Shown here in pieces: positions 20,769 through 32,296 of a DNA stretch of 64,000 nucleotides. The DNA is from Omphalotus guepiniiformis (taxonomy: Eukaryota > Basidiomycota > Agaricomycetes > Agaricales > Omphalotaceae): positions 496,001 to 560,000 of the forward strand of contig JAQOOI010000063.1 of assembly GCA_028554645.1 (NCBI GenBank), written 5' to 3'. The notes beneath the pieces are model-generated. The model was not told where the DNA came from. It saw only the letters and a program-made list of their open reading frames with translations, and did not search any database. The stretch's first letter is position 1, and every line of letters begins with the position of its first letter. The position numbers and the translations under genes were made by a program.

Positions 20769-23225
20769 TCACTGGTAGTAAACGGTACCATGTGGCATAT
20801 GCTCCTGAGGATACATTTCATACTGTCCGACCTGCGACATGTCCATATACGGATTATATCCGTACTGCTCAGGATAATAGTACTGCGCATACGGCATATA
20901 TCCCATCATAGGCTCAGAAACCTGTTGAGAGGGATTTTCACCAGATGACCCTGCATCAGCGGTGTGCTCTGCTTCCGGAGGATAAGGGGGAAAGTATTCT
21001 GTTGTCACGCTGTCTGATGACCTCTGAGGCTCAAAAGCCACAGCACTAGTCCTCAAACCCGATGAATGACGGGCACCCAACGTCGTCGATGCTTGCTTCT
21101 CAGAGTTACCCGGCGCGCGTATTTCAACACGCGAGGATTGACGAGGGAATGAGAAGAGTGGTGGTCCAGAGGAATAGTCGACGTAGCCGTTGATCGGCGG
21201 GGTGCCAGGAGACATAAAGTCGGTAGAGGACACCGCAGAGTGATGGTGTATGTGACCGGGAACAAAGGGGACAGCAGGGGGTACGGAATGCATTATGGTG
21301 GGAGGGGTGTACATAGACGGTGGCGGTAAATAGATAGGTCGCCCTGTGGCAACCTCATACGGCACACCAACTGCGTTCACAGCCACTCCGGGGGGTAGAG
21401 CAGGAGCATACGAGTAGGGCGATCCATATGCCGGTGATCCTTGCGGAGGTGAGAAGCTAGTTTGCAGAGGAAGTAGGGGAGGTCGGCTGTCAGATGAGCC
21501 TTGCAAAGGCTCTTCTGCAACGTTCTGCGTTCCAGTAGGGTGACGCAACACAGCTTCTTCTGTTTGAGCCCACCGCGCTGGATCAGATTTCTGAGGCTCC
21601 AAGGAGACCTGTTCAAGCTTCTGCTGTACCGTGGGATCTATGGACATAGATGACGAAGCCGTTTCCGCGCCAATCGACTGGGAAATCGGTGCTTCAACCT
21701 TAGTGTTCGTTGAAAGGGCGGGTAAAGGGATTAGTTTAGGTGTAACTAGACGAGGCCGGACAGTGAAAACTTCATCGATTGATGGCTCTTCTGCTGCCAA
21801 AACGGTCCTCTTGTCGGCTTTCGAGGCATCTTCTACAGCTTTCTCCTTGCCTGCACGCTTAGGTAAGCGTACCATCGGGGCTCTTTCATAATCGGACCCT
21901 GGCAAAGAGGTGAATGAGGAAACTGCAGGCGCAGAACTTGAAGCTTCCGAAGTATGGTGGAGCAAAACTCGGATAGGCTGACTCTGCCCCCCAGGAAGCT
22001 TAACGCGAACAGATCCTACTTGACCAGGTCGTGGTCTCGATGCCGGTTCATGATACAAGAAACTATCCTGCTGTTTAGTCCACATGAACTCAGGTTTTTG
22101 CTTGTACCATACACGACCCGGAGGAAGCGACGGTGAGATTCCACGCGTACGAAATGATGGTGAAAACCCGCCACGACCACCTCGACCACCCCGAACCGTT
22201 ACAGGCGCACCACGTCCACGAGCGCCACCCAGACCACGGAAAGCTGGCTGAGGCTGAGCTTGGTGCTGTTGATTTGTACGGCGACGCTCATCATTCCGCT
22301 TCATTTCTTCAAACCCATCGTGAGTCCACGCACGATCGACAGGGGGTAGTTCGGCTTCCGCCCCCAGCTCAGCCGAATCAGATTGGGCGAAGCCAGGACC
22401 AGGGAAACCTCTTCCACGCACAGACCCACCTCTACCACGACTGCCACCCTGCCACCGGCCTCTCCACCACCCGCTCAGACTCCTCAAATTCTTGTCCAAA
22501 AGTCGGTCATCATGACCCCAAAACTCTCCGACCGTGGGGACATAAGACGGATCCGTTTCAAGGCGTTGCTGATAAGCCTGGCGCGCAGTCTGTCCTGGCG
22601 GCCGGCGAGGGAAAGAGCCAGACACGGATTCCCGATGTGGTGTAGATGATTCTTCCGCCTCCTGCTCGTGTTCGTCTGATTGAGGGGGTGGAGGGGAACG
22701 AGACAAAGAGGGATTGGACGAGCGCTGCCGTCTTGGAATTCTCTTTGCCTTCCGTGAAGAAGGAAAAGCCTGGTGGTTCAACTCGGAAAAGTCGATTACA
22801 GGAAGCTCTGCAGGACCGTTGGCGTTCTCGGCCGCCACCATATCTGACCAATTTCCTGTTCCTCCGAAAAACGAGGCACTGTGACCGTTCACCTCCACCG
22901 CTGCATCTTTATCCAAAGAAGGCACCTCCTCAGGACTCTGACTTGTACTAGGTGTGACGACACGAGGATGATGATTAGGTGCGACATCTTCTGAGGCGGG
23001 CTCAGTGTCTGAGTCAGACGAAGAGTCCAGCGAAGAAATATCATCATCCTCAGATTCAGAGTCGGTTCTGGCTTCCCTCTCAATTTCTTCGTCACTGTCC
23101 ACGCTGCCCTTCGCCCTGCCTCTACGCCTCATTCTTGTCTTCCTGCCATGTGTGGCACCGCGGGTGGAAGAAATAGGTTTATTGACTGTGCGAGCGGACG
23201 CAGATGAAGTTAAAGCAGTAGGCAT
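20769..23225 (-). CDS. Btz/CASC3 (MLN51)-like exon-junction-complex protein
   Basis: Single exon, 818 residues. CASC3/Barentsz binds eIF4A-III in the exon junction complex and works in mRNA surveillance and localisation. An acidic N-terminal part is followed by the Btz-like core around residues 215-260: DPSYVPTVGEFWGHDDRL, then WWRGRW, the fungal counterpart of the family's Pro-x-Gly-x-Phe-x-x-His-Asp motif. An RGG-rich segment (SRGRGGSVRGRG and further copies) and a long Pro/Ser/Gln region follow. The C-terminus is Tyr/Met-rich (MGYMPYAQYYYPEQYGYN). The ATG at 23225 was chosen because the open frame upstream is hydrophobic and lacks family features. Divergent with the epoxide hydrolase. Confidence 0.75.
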   Translation of the reverse strand: MPTALTSSASARTVNKPISSTRGATHGRKTRMRRRGRAKGSVDSDEEIEREARTDSESEDDDISSLDSSSDSDTEPASEDVAPNHHPRVVTPSTSQSPEEVPSLDKDAAVEVNGHSASFFGGTGNWSDMVAAENANGPAELPVIDFSELNHQAFPSSRKAKRIPRRQRSSNPSLSRSPPPPQSDEHEQEAEESSTPHRESVSGSFPRRPPGQTARQAYQQRLETDPSYVPTVGEFWGHDDRLLDKNLRSLSGWWRGRWQGGSRGRGGSVRGRGFPGPGFAQSDSAELGAEAELPPVDRAWTHDGFEEMKRNDERRRTNQQHQAQPQPAFRGLGGARGRGAPVTVRGGRGGRGGFSPSFRTRGISPSLPPGRVWYKQKPEFMWTKQQDSFLYHEPASRPRPGQVGSVRVKLPGGQSQPIRVLLHHTSEASSSAPAVSSFTSLPGSDYERAPMVRLPKRAGKEKAVEDASKADKRTVLAAEEPSIDEVFTVRPRLVTPKLIPLPALSTNTKVEAPISQSIGAETASSSMSIDPTVQQKLEQVSLEPQKSDPARWAQTEEAVLRHPTGTQNVAEEPLQGSSDSRPPLLPLQTSFSPPQGSPAYGSPYSYAPALPPGVAVNAVGVPYEVATGRPIYLPPPSMYTPPTIMHSVPPAVPFVPGHIHHHSAVSSTDFMSPGTPPINGYVDYSSGPPLFSFPRQSSRVEIRAPGNSEKQASTTLGARHSSGLRTSAVAFEPQRSSDSVTTEYFPPYPPEAEHTADAGSSGENPSQQVSEPMMGYMPYAQYYYPEQYGYNPYMDMSQVGQYEMYPQEHMPHGTVYYQ

Positions 23226-23620
23226 AGTGATTACTTGAAAGAAACAAAGACAAAAAATCAGAATCGTCCAGCGGAACTTGATGGGTGAAAGGCAGACCTT
23301 ACTTGCTAAATGGAGAGATACGTGGGCGAGAAACAACCAGGAGATGTAAAGGAACAAAGAGCTTGAGTCAAGATACGAAAAGAAAGAAGAGAAGAGATAG
23401 AGATAGTGCTGGGATTAATATGTGAAAGGGAAAGTATGAAAGAGATGATTAGGGCGATGTTGTAGTCAACGAGCACGGCACCGAAGCGTCACACAACAGA
23501 GAGACGGCGCGGGAATATCCGAACTCCCGCTGTTATTTTTACAGACTCCGACATCTCCGCTTCAAAACGATCAAAGAGTCATTGGCCCGGTCAACCGGCT
23601 ACCTTTTGTTCCTGTCCTTC
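23226..23620. promoter_or_regulatory. Divergent region, Btz gene and epoxide hydrolase
   Basis: 395 bp between two start codons on opposite strands; it should hold both promoters. A/G-rich near the Btz side. No clear TATA element; no gene seen. Confidence 0.4.
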
Positions 23621-24943
23621 ATGAATCCTCTCGATCCTTCTAGCTTCAATCATAGAACTGAGAAACTTGCTACTGGCCGTACATATCACTTCGTCGATCA
23701 GGAACCTGCTGATGCTCCGCCTGGACAAGCTCCAGCTCTTCTCTGTGTCCATGGGTTCCCCGACTTCTGGTAAAATCAGTTAACACTGGCGAGCTTCGCA
23801 AATTCTGAGTTTCTCAGGTATGGCTGGCGGTACCAGATTCACCCTTGGGTTCAACGAGGCTGTCGCGTCATAGTCCCCGACATGCTGGGCTATAATGACA
23901 CAGACAAACCGGAAGACGCCTCTGAATACTCGACGCGGAAACTTTGCAATGATCTGGCCGCCCTTCTGGACCTTCTAAACATTGAGAAAGCTGTCTGTGT
24001 TATCTCGCTCCAAAACGCTTTCTCCTTAAACACTATGATACCAGGTTCTCGTTGGACATGACTGGGGATCCTTTACTGTTGGACGCTTTGCTCTTTGGCA
24101 CCCTCACCGCCTGTCAGCTCTTATCATGTAAGTTCCGCTGTCTATAACACTTGGTCACCATTTCCGACAAAGCTAGGCTGAGCGTGCCTTACACCCCACC
24201 CTCTACGAAATACATTCCGATAGAGGAAGTAGCTAGGCGCGCTCCCAACTTGAGCTATCAAGTTTATTTCAACGACAAACGATCTACGAAGGAAATCGAA
24301 TCAAATGTGCTTTATTTGATTTGGTCGACTTCTATAATGACCTCTGACTATGATACAGCTCGGTAACTTTCTTCGTGTTGTCTATCGCAAGCCAAAATCT
24401 ACTTCGACACTTAAGCTCCCTGACCTGGCAAAGAAAGGATTAGATTCGACAACTGTTGTCTCTGTTCCGGACAGCTCACTTGTGTTGAATTCAGAGGTCG
24501 GTTTATGAGCTATGTGTAGCTCACACTACTGACGTATATGCAATTCCAGGAACTTCAATATTACCTCGAAACTCTGAGCAAAGGTATGAATGGTCCTTTG
24601 AACTATTACCGTACACCCAAATATCGTCATGACGAGGAACTTGGTAAGCTTCTTAGGTTATTTTCGTGTTTGTTGTCCATGCTAAAAGTGTTCCTCTTCA
24701 GCTGCCAATCTACCGGCAGACCTTCGACCCGACCTACCGGTCCTTTTCATCTGGGGGACCAATGATCCTACAGTCATTCCAGCACTTGTGAGCAAAGCTC
24801 ATAAGTTCATTCCTCGTTTACAGATACTAGCACTCGAAGACCGAGGTCACTGGCTCATGGTAGAAGCGAAAGATGCCGTGACTGAGAAAGTCGCGAGCTG
24901 GCTCGAGGAGTTGATGGATAAACCACAAAAAGCCTTACTATGA
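23621..24943 (+). CDS. Soluble epoxide hydrolase (alpha/beta-hydrolase fold)
   Basis: Likely opens epoxides to diols in detoxification or lipid metabolism; cytosolic, with no signal peptide. Exons 23621-23769, 23818-23992, 24045-24127, 24177-24306, 24359-24496, 24550-24643, 24702-24943; 336 residues. Seen: oxyanion motif HGFPDFWYGWRYQ near residue 47; nucleophile Asp in VGHDWGS; lid Tyr candidates in LSYQVYF and NYYRTPKYR; the acid residue probably in GTNDPTV; base His in DRGHWLM near the end. All introns are 48-58 nt GT-AG and keep frame. Haloalkane dehalogenases share the fold, but the lid tyrosines favour an epoxide hydrolase. Substrate unknown. Confidence 0.88.
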
Positions 24944-25892
24944 TGGAGCCGTTTATTTTTGAATTACGTATGCCGTTCCCTTGTAAATGTACGTATCACT
25001 CAATTCAATCCCATTTTCTGTTACATTTTTGTCAGTGCTGCATGCATTATTTCACCTAGTGGTCGCGTGCTAATAGTGAGATAGACCTGCTTCTGCCCAC
25101 CAGCCAAAGATGTTTCGCCCATTGAACACACCGATAATGCGATGCCTGTAGTTGGCTAGTAGTGACAGCAATCACAAGGGCGAGCGGTGGTCAATACCAC
25201 ATACGTAGCATGCAGGTCGGTGCCGAGTCTCGAATTCCTCCGCTGCTAAATGGTGGATGAGTTCTCAAAAGTCAGGTAGTAATCATTTCAAGGAAATTGG
25301 TGTCTCCTCTAAATATCACGATCCAGTCAGTCAATTTCCGAAAAGTATGATATTTGCCAAACCTCTCTGAAGGTGTTTTGGTAGTGGTGTGTATGGTAAA
25401 CATCATCAATGTGCAGATCATATTCTTCATTCCACTTACGACGATGTACTTTGATACAGTATCCGATGATGACCGTCGTGGACGGACTACGCCACTCATC
25501 CAGACTATTTCTGCCAATCTAAACGCAGCGTAATCTTCCGTGAAGAACAAACTCCATATCAAGGAGAGTGGAATGTGTCCTCATTCACGGTCGGCACTAC
25601 AGTCGGCGTTAATGTACCTATGGTAATGCAAGCACCTCATCCGGGCGCCAACCGGATGATGCTTTGGGCTATTCGACGAGCGACGCGAGACTGAACGTAA
25701 GCGATTGGAGTTGTTATTCGAATTCAATCCGATTCCTTCGTGTATAATATGATCAACTTGAATACCGTTGTGAATAACCAGTACGATTGCCGAAAGTCTA
25801 AACCAGCATAGGATAACTAAGTACAGCTTGGACCTTGTGAGCACGCGGCAGGCGCACGTGGCATTTTCTCTTCCAACTATCCAAACTACAGT
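24944..25892. other. Intergenic, about 950 bp
   Basis: Between epoxide hydrolase and Tex1, both on the + strand. Short open frames on either strand (for example 25272-25562 minus) have no recognisable domain or splice partners. No repeat or mobile element seen. Confidence 0.4.
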
Positions 25893-27363
25893 ATGTCGAG
25901 CCTGCAAGCTAATGGAGGCAAAGACGAAAACGAAGAAATACAACCTCCTCAACGACCTCCATCACCGCCTCCTCATACTACCTTTGCTGCCCGAGGCGTA
26001 CATGTACGAACGCAAACTTAACCCCATCAACACCATAGCTCATGACTGCAAATTCATCCTTGGTTGTCGCTACTTTTAGCCCCCTAATTTCTCCGCATTC
26101 AAGCCCAGAGACTACCGAATGCCTAGCTCGCAAGCTATGAATCATGTCGCATGGAATTGTGACGGGAAAAAACTAGCTGCTGTTGGAATCGACAAAATCA
26201 CCCGGGTGTGGACTCCGGAGAAGAGCGTGCGTAGTCGATTCAAGTGTTGGTTAAATACTTTTCTGAATGATATGTTGAAATGCAGATGGAACCTAGATCG
26301 GCTTCAATGTTCTCCGGAGGGCACAATGATGACGTTGACTACGTCTCGTGGAATCCGACTCATCCAGATTTATTCTGCACGTCTAGTCAGAAGGACCGAA
26401 GGATTGTCTTCTGGGATGCGAGACGTTCGTTGCTTTCTATATGAACACATGAAATCGTTTACATTCGACCTACAGAAAGCAGATACACACAACAAATTGC
26501 CCTCAAAGCGGCTCCTGTATATACGACTTATTCGCCAGACGGAAGATCCCTCATCTTCTCCTCCGCTTTACATCAAATATTCACCCTTGCATATAGCAAA
26601 GATGCGGAGGATAGCAAGGAACAGTGGCGCATGTCGGATAGAGATCCAGTGAGTCCTGACATCGTTTCGTTCGCTATCAAAGTGTTGACACTTCGCGCAG
26701 ATAACGGGATCGACAGCAGTTTTCAACCATGTTGGAGACGGTGTAATACTGACTCATCACACAGAACATAATCTGCGCGTTATGGACTTCCCTAGTTTTA
26801 CTGTGCGAGAGAGCCCAGCAGCTCATGTAGGTGGATGTGTAGCTGTAGCTTTGGACCCGCGAGGGCGGTGAGTCAAGTGCACCCTAACTCTCGCCCTTCA
26901 AACTTACCTCTCTTGTACCTGCAGGTATCTTGCAACTGGAGGCCACGACTCCATCGTGAATCTATTCGACCTATCCGATTGGATATGTGCACGTACAATC
27001 ACTTCATGCGAGTATGTTGCACATTCTTTTCTTCTGCACGTGCACTCACGAACATAAAAGGCATGCAATCAATGCTCTTAGCTTCTCCTTCGACGGAGAA
27101 TACCTGGCTATAGCCAGTGCGGGGACCTATATCGACATCGTGAGCTTTCCACTATGAAGCCTTGAATTCTGATTCTAACACCTTTCACTAAGTGCGCAAC
27201 GGAAACTGGCATACCGTTGCATCGTGTCAAATCCCTTGTTTCAGCGTCAACTGTTTGCTGGCATCCTTCCAAACATTTGATTGCTTACTGTGGCCAGACA
27301 AAGGCACGAGAAGGCGCGCCACCACCAGTGGCAGTTGTAAGCTTGTTCGGTCTTGTAGAGTAA
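25893..27363 (+). CDS. TEX1: THO complex subunit Tex1/THOC3 (WD40 repeat)
   Basis: Beta-propeller subunit of THO/TREX, which couples transcription to mRNA export. Exons: 25893-26003, about 26104-26226, 26286-26424, 26476-26648, 26701-26867, 26925-27011, 27061-27139, 27193-27363; 349 residues, typical length. Repeat blocks: VAWNCDGKKLAAVGIDK with VW, VDYVSWNPTHPDLFCTSSQ with VFWDAR, YTTYSPDGRSLIFS, ALDPRGRYLATGGHDS, and INALSFSFDGEYLAIAS. The first intron is uncertain. A GT at 26004 joined to AAG at 26103 keeps frame, but the better-looking TTTTAG at 26079 does not. The other introns are clear. Confidence 0.88.
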
Positions 27364-27972
27364 ATCTGAAGGACCGAATGGATTGAAGTGAGAAGCTGAG
27401 ACGACATAGTCTATCCAGGTCAGTCATGTCTAGTTCTGTGACTTCCTGTACATACGTACCAACTGTATGCTAGCCGAATGCTTGCGTTGAGGAAGAGGAA
27501 GAGAACGAGGAAGAACAAAATACAATCATATTTTCAGGCAATAAATCAGGAAACCACGAGATGATACCTGCTACGCGTTGTAGTAGGTACTATATATATA
27601 TGTGATCGTTTTCAGATCTGTGAAGGCATAGGGAAAGCATAGTTATAAAGCAGGCTAAAAGCTAACTAGGAGTTCATCAAGAGCAACCGAGAGCAAATCA
27701 AAGAAAGCAGTAACACAACATTCAGAAAGCAATAACGACCAAAGCGAGTGAGAAAGCATAGGGATCGTAAAAATGTGGTAATACATGCACGTTAATGCAT
27801 AGACGTGATAGCAAGAAAAATAGGGTAGATGCAAAACGAGAACAAAACAAAAGCAATGAAAGCAATTCAGACAGCGAAAAGAAAACTGGAAAGCGTATAA
27901 ATTTATGCAGAGAAGAAAAAACCCTCTTCTGCGAACCCAGCAGCGTGTACGATCAGGGTATCATCCGAACAT
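27364..27972. other. Intergenic with A/G-rich tract
   Basis: Converging 3' flanks of Tex1 and the seven-helix protein gene. A TATATATATAT run lies near 27590, and from about 27650 to 27960 the + strand is purine-rich with the phrase GCATAGGGA twice. No gene called. Confidence 0.45.
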
Positions 27973-30900
27973 TCAGTCGCGGAAAGTGTAGGCATAGACC
28001 TGATGATCCGTAGTTGACGGCGGCCGTACTATCACATCAGGCAACTCTTCGTCATGTCTCAAGACGCCTCGCATCTTGCTAGTCTCTGACCTAGCAAGCT
28101 TCAACGGCTTCAGATTGTGTTTGTTCATTCTAGAACGGGGCACATCCGGGCTAGTATTTTCGTCGGCTGGCGCCTTCGCTTTCCTCGTTGCCTGCTTCTT
28201 CCCGAGAAGGAGAGGGCGGGTCCCATTCGCTGGTGGCACACTAGAGCCAGCCATAGCATTGGTGTCGCGCTCTTGGAGCAACGACAAGGGTCGCAGACCT
28301 GATCGTGGGGACTCCGGCTTGGAAGTGCCTTGCACAGACGGGTCTACTTTGGACGCCTTGCGCTGAAGTTTACTGGACTTGGGTATCAAAGGTCGAACCG
28401 CTCGGGAAGACCATTGGGCAAGAGAAGACATAGTGGAAGAAGATGCCGTGGCTGCGGTAGAATTAGGAGGCGTAACAGTGGTGTTTTCATCAGATTTAAT
28501 ATATACAATGCTGGATCGTCGCTTAGAAGACTGGGAACGGGTTTCGTTAGTCGAGTTGTTGAAATGGCTCGGTAGAGGGGGAACATCATCCGAAGTACGT
28601 TTGTGTGCAACCGTGTTATGAGGAGTGCTGTGGGCCTGGGGTCCAGCGGACTCAATGCCTGCTACGAATTCCTCAAAGAGAGTTACAGTGGAAGCCGCAG
28701 AAGGGGGCAGCTTGTTCAACGAAGCCATAGAGGACCGAGCAGTGTCCACGCCATGCGGTACCTCAGCACGTAGTCCAAGAGAGCGAGTCGACATCGTACG
28801 TCCCAATGTAGTCGCTTTGGGAGCAGGTCTCTCCTCATCCAGGGGAAGAACACTACGAAGGTTGTTTAAGTCGTTAGGAATAGACTCCGCGCCAAAGACA
28901 GTGTTCCTTCGATTGAAGTCGACGTTGCTGGGAAGTGCGGTGTACTGTCCAATTTTATTCTCCAGTGCTCGGCCAACCTCACTGGTCCATTGGCCAAGGG
29001 AATGCATGCCATCTTTTCCAAGACCAAGACTAAAAAATTCATGTCAGCTCATACAGATTGCATAGAATGATTGAACATACCTGGGAAGGCTAAAGTGATT
29101 CCTCTTATGAGCAGAGATCTTCCTTGCTCTGGATGCGCCAGCTCGGGTCCTAGCAGGAGTAGAATGAAGTTGCGGAGATGAGAATTCTTCGCCAAATTCA
29201 TTTATGCCGTTCAATGCCTTCAAAAGTCGAGCCGTCTTTCCATCTCTCGTCGCGCTTCGACTTCGACTAGAACTTCCACTGCCCTCTGCCTTCCCCTCAC
29301 CCCTGCCTCTTCGACGCCAAGTAGCAGGAGGAGAGTCCCTGATCTTCATATCATCACCAACTCTCAAGCCAGGAACTAGAAGAGGTAATACCCCAGCGGT
29401 AAGTGCATCGATCTCATTCATATCATCGACAGCTCCAAATGAGAATTTGCCTGCAGAGCTTGAAGAGAAACTTCTCTTGTGTTTAGCGAGCCGGGCAGCA
29501 CGGACGTTGGGTGGTGTGGGAGGGAGAGGGAACGAGGGTGGTGGGCTGGGACTATCTTTGAAAGATCCAGTGGTAGGAGTCTCGGGACCACTAACAGAGG
29601 TGACGGAGCGCGTGCGCAAATGTTGAGACGCGCGTGCATGGCGAGCCGGATCAATAGCTACACTGCTGGTAACAGCATATGCTCCATTCACTTGCAAGTG
29701 GTCACCAGCAGGACCTTGCATCTCGGGGGAAGAAGGCGATTTCGGGACCTGGAAAGTTTGTGCCAAGGCAGAATAATGCCTCTGCGCAACCATGATCCTA
29801 GATGCAAATGCGAGAGACTCGTCGCCGCCGGAAAGGTGAGAGCTAGCCTTGGAATCTTTTCTGATTCTTCCGAATTGCGCACTAGTTTCCGAGTGAGAGC
29901 GGCTGTGTAGATTGACAGGCAAAGAAGAATCTCCTTCTTGAATAGGGAGTGGAGGTACATGGTCATCGTCTTCAACCTCCTCAGGGGGAAGAACAGATAG
30001 TTTAGGCATAGGTGACATCATACCCAGCGCTCGGCTCACTTTGCCTTTACCGTCGACGGCATCGCCATTGCTGAGCCAAACATCACCGCTGCGACGGCCG
30101 TCAACAACGGTAACACTAGCACATGCACTGGCGCTGCGCTTGTATTCGTGCGACCATTTGAAGGTAGGGACGCTGTCGGATGGGGAAGGGCCACGGAGGA
30201 GGTTCGTAGGCATGTCACCGCGGACATCGAAGAGGCCGGAAGGTATGGGCAAGGGAGACCGGAGCAATATATTCAAAGCCAGGATGGGCGATGACATGGT
30301 GACAGACAGTATCAAAAGAATGGACGTCACTGAAGAAGTAGGTTTGTTCTGTGAAAGAGCAATCAGGTAAGGGTAAGAAAGCGCCTGAAAGAAAATATTC
30401 AGCCACTGCACACGAGAACTCAAATAACGCTACGTACAAGAGGGACCCAAATATTAATCAACCAACCTAGAGCACGAAAAATGGAGATATCAAGGGAAGT
30501 GCCCGCAGGTGCAGCAAACGCTGCTAGCCCCTTCTCTGTATCTGTAGGGTGATACCCATACCCACCCAACACCCGGTCATTAGCCAGTGCAGGAGTCGTT
30601 GGGCGCGAAGTGGCAACTGCTGTAGAAGGTAGGAGCTCGGCGTTAAGGCTAGGAGTGCTAGCACTGCGCGAATCCGCATCGCCATGGGTTGTTGGGAAAG
30701 ACCAAGCCGACATAGTAGGATGAGCACTCGTAGCCGAGAGCCACGACGACTGAGAATCCAGACGTTCACGCGGGTAGTGTGGAAGCGGGCTAGGAATGCG
30801 CCTGAATGGATCTGCTTCAGCGAGACTTCCAGACGTAGGAGACAAGGGACCGTACTGCGAAGGAAGAGGTGGAACAGGCGGAGCATCGATGAGTTGGGTA

Positions 30901-31870
30901 GTCGAGGTTCCAAACCAGTAAGAAGATTTTGTAGGAACAGAAGGGTGAGAGTTCTGCGGGCGACCATGGCCATGTTGAGAGGTTGCGACCGTATGATGGG
31001 TAGAAAAAGACCATGCAGAGATAGACTCGTGGTGAGAGCTAACTTTGGAGGAAATCCAAGATGCACCATCTCGAATAGCGTCAATCTCTTCGGTATTAAA
31101 GGATGGTCTGGGCTTCTCTTCCACTTGCCTCATTGGAGGCCAAGGGTCAGAGCTTTCTTCCAGTGCAGCCAAGTTTCTCTTGATCATGACTAGAGTCGTA
31201 ACAAGGCAAACGAAAGCGACACTGCTTACGACCGCGATCGCTGAGGAGTACGCGAGCAGCCCCACAAACAAGGTGGTCAAGCCAGAGGCAGACAAGATGC
31301 CTGCTAAAGCGGTCGAGGTCACGATGAAGACCAGCGAAGGTCCCCACAGCATCCAATGTTTCTTCCCGAAAGAGACGGAGCGAGCCATGCGAACGTGAAG
31401 AAGAGTCAAGGAGGCCACAACGAGCAGACAGGTCTGTCTGACAGTCAGAGCAAACCATATCCTAGCAGACGCAAGAGGTTGCTCTGCGTTTGCAAAGCCA
31501 ACTGGACCACCAGTTGCTTCGCTGACAGCTTGCCAGATGAAAATGGCTAATGCAAGCACGTCTAGAAGAGCAAGCCAAATGTGACTGAGGCCAAGCAAAC
31601 TTCAGTGCGGTGTTTAGAGGAATATAAGAAGCAAAACTCACCTCTTGTCTGCAGGAGATAACGAACGGAACTTTGGAAGGCCAAATTCAGACTGCACAAA
31701 AACGTTAGTCAAAGCAGCTGGAAGTAAAAGATTTCAAACTAGCGCACCGGAGAAACTCGACGACTGAGGGGGTGAGGAGGCAAGATAGGAATTACAATAC
31801 GCAAAATAACAAAAGCTGAGCAGATGAACGAAAAGAAAGCCAAAGCAAGGGTTGGGATGAGAGGTAACAT
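27973..31870 (-). CDS. Unrecognised seven-helix membrane protein with long loop and long disordered tail
   Basis: Not assigned to a family. Exons 31870-31748, 31691-31642, 31599-30438, 30384-29081, 29029-27973; 1231 residues, all introns GT-AG in frame. Hydrophobic helices by eye: about residues 3-30, 63-84, 103-127, 139-160, 164-197, then a 230-residue Ser/Pro/His-rich loop, then about 428-455 and 465-487. The remaining 740 residues are Ser/Pro/Arg-rich and look disordered, with many basic-Ser phosphosite-like stretches. Seven helices with a large loop between the fifth and sixth and a long C-tail match a GPCR-like layout, but no fungal receptor signature was recognised. A transporter or structural membrane protein is equally possible. 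Confidence 0.75.
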
Positions 31871-32296
31871 TTTTCACTAGAAAGTGTTTCGTTTGTCGTC
31901 GAAGATCTTGAAGGAACGTCGATGCGTCGTGCGTGAGGGCGTAAGGCCTGCGTAATCGTGAGCCTGAGAGGCTTGATGCGCGAAAAGTCGTATACTTTGG
32001 GAAGAAGGAATACGGAACGAAGAGAGGCAAATCTTTATTTGGCCATCGTTCGAATTTATGCACCCACAAACTCCAACAACATTCTGCTCACGTGACCGCG
32101 AATTCGCTTAGATACTTCCAATGTTCCATATGTAGTAATCTCCGTGTTTTCCCTAGCAACAACCCCTATGGGTCCTTGTGTGTCCCTGTAGGTCCTTGTC
32201 TATCGCTTTCCCAAACGCGTTACTACTATCATAACAGAGTATATAGACATAATAGAGTATTGTGTACAATATGATTATTTGCTACATGTATCTCTA
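31871..32296. other. Intergenic between the seven-helix gene and lipin
   Basis: 426 bp: promoter and 5' UTR of the seven-helix gene and 3' flank of lipin, both minus strand. No extra gene or repeat seen. Confidence 0.4.

Noticed and set aside
25272..25952. Minus-strand open frames between epoxide hydrolase and Tex1
   Set aside because: Short, no family content, and the second overlaps the start of Tex1.
27795..28013. 72-codon open frame overlapping the end of the seven-helix gene
   Set aside because: Charged low-complexity translation of a purine-rich tract; opposite strand to a well supported gene.
30420..31598. Treating the membrane segment as a separate gene from the Ser-rich part downstream (27973-30427)
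   Set aside because: A 53-nt GT-AG intron joins them in phase and two more helices follow, so one gene is the better model.
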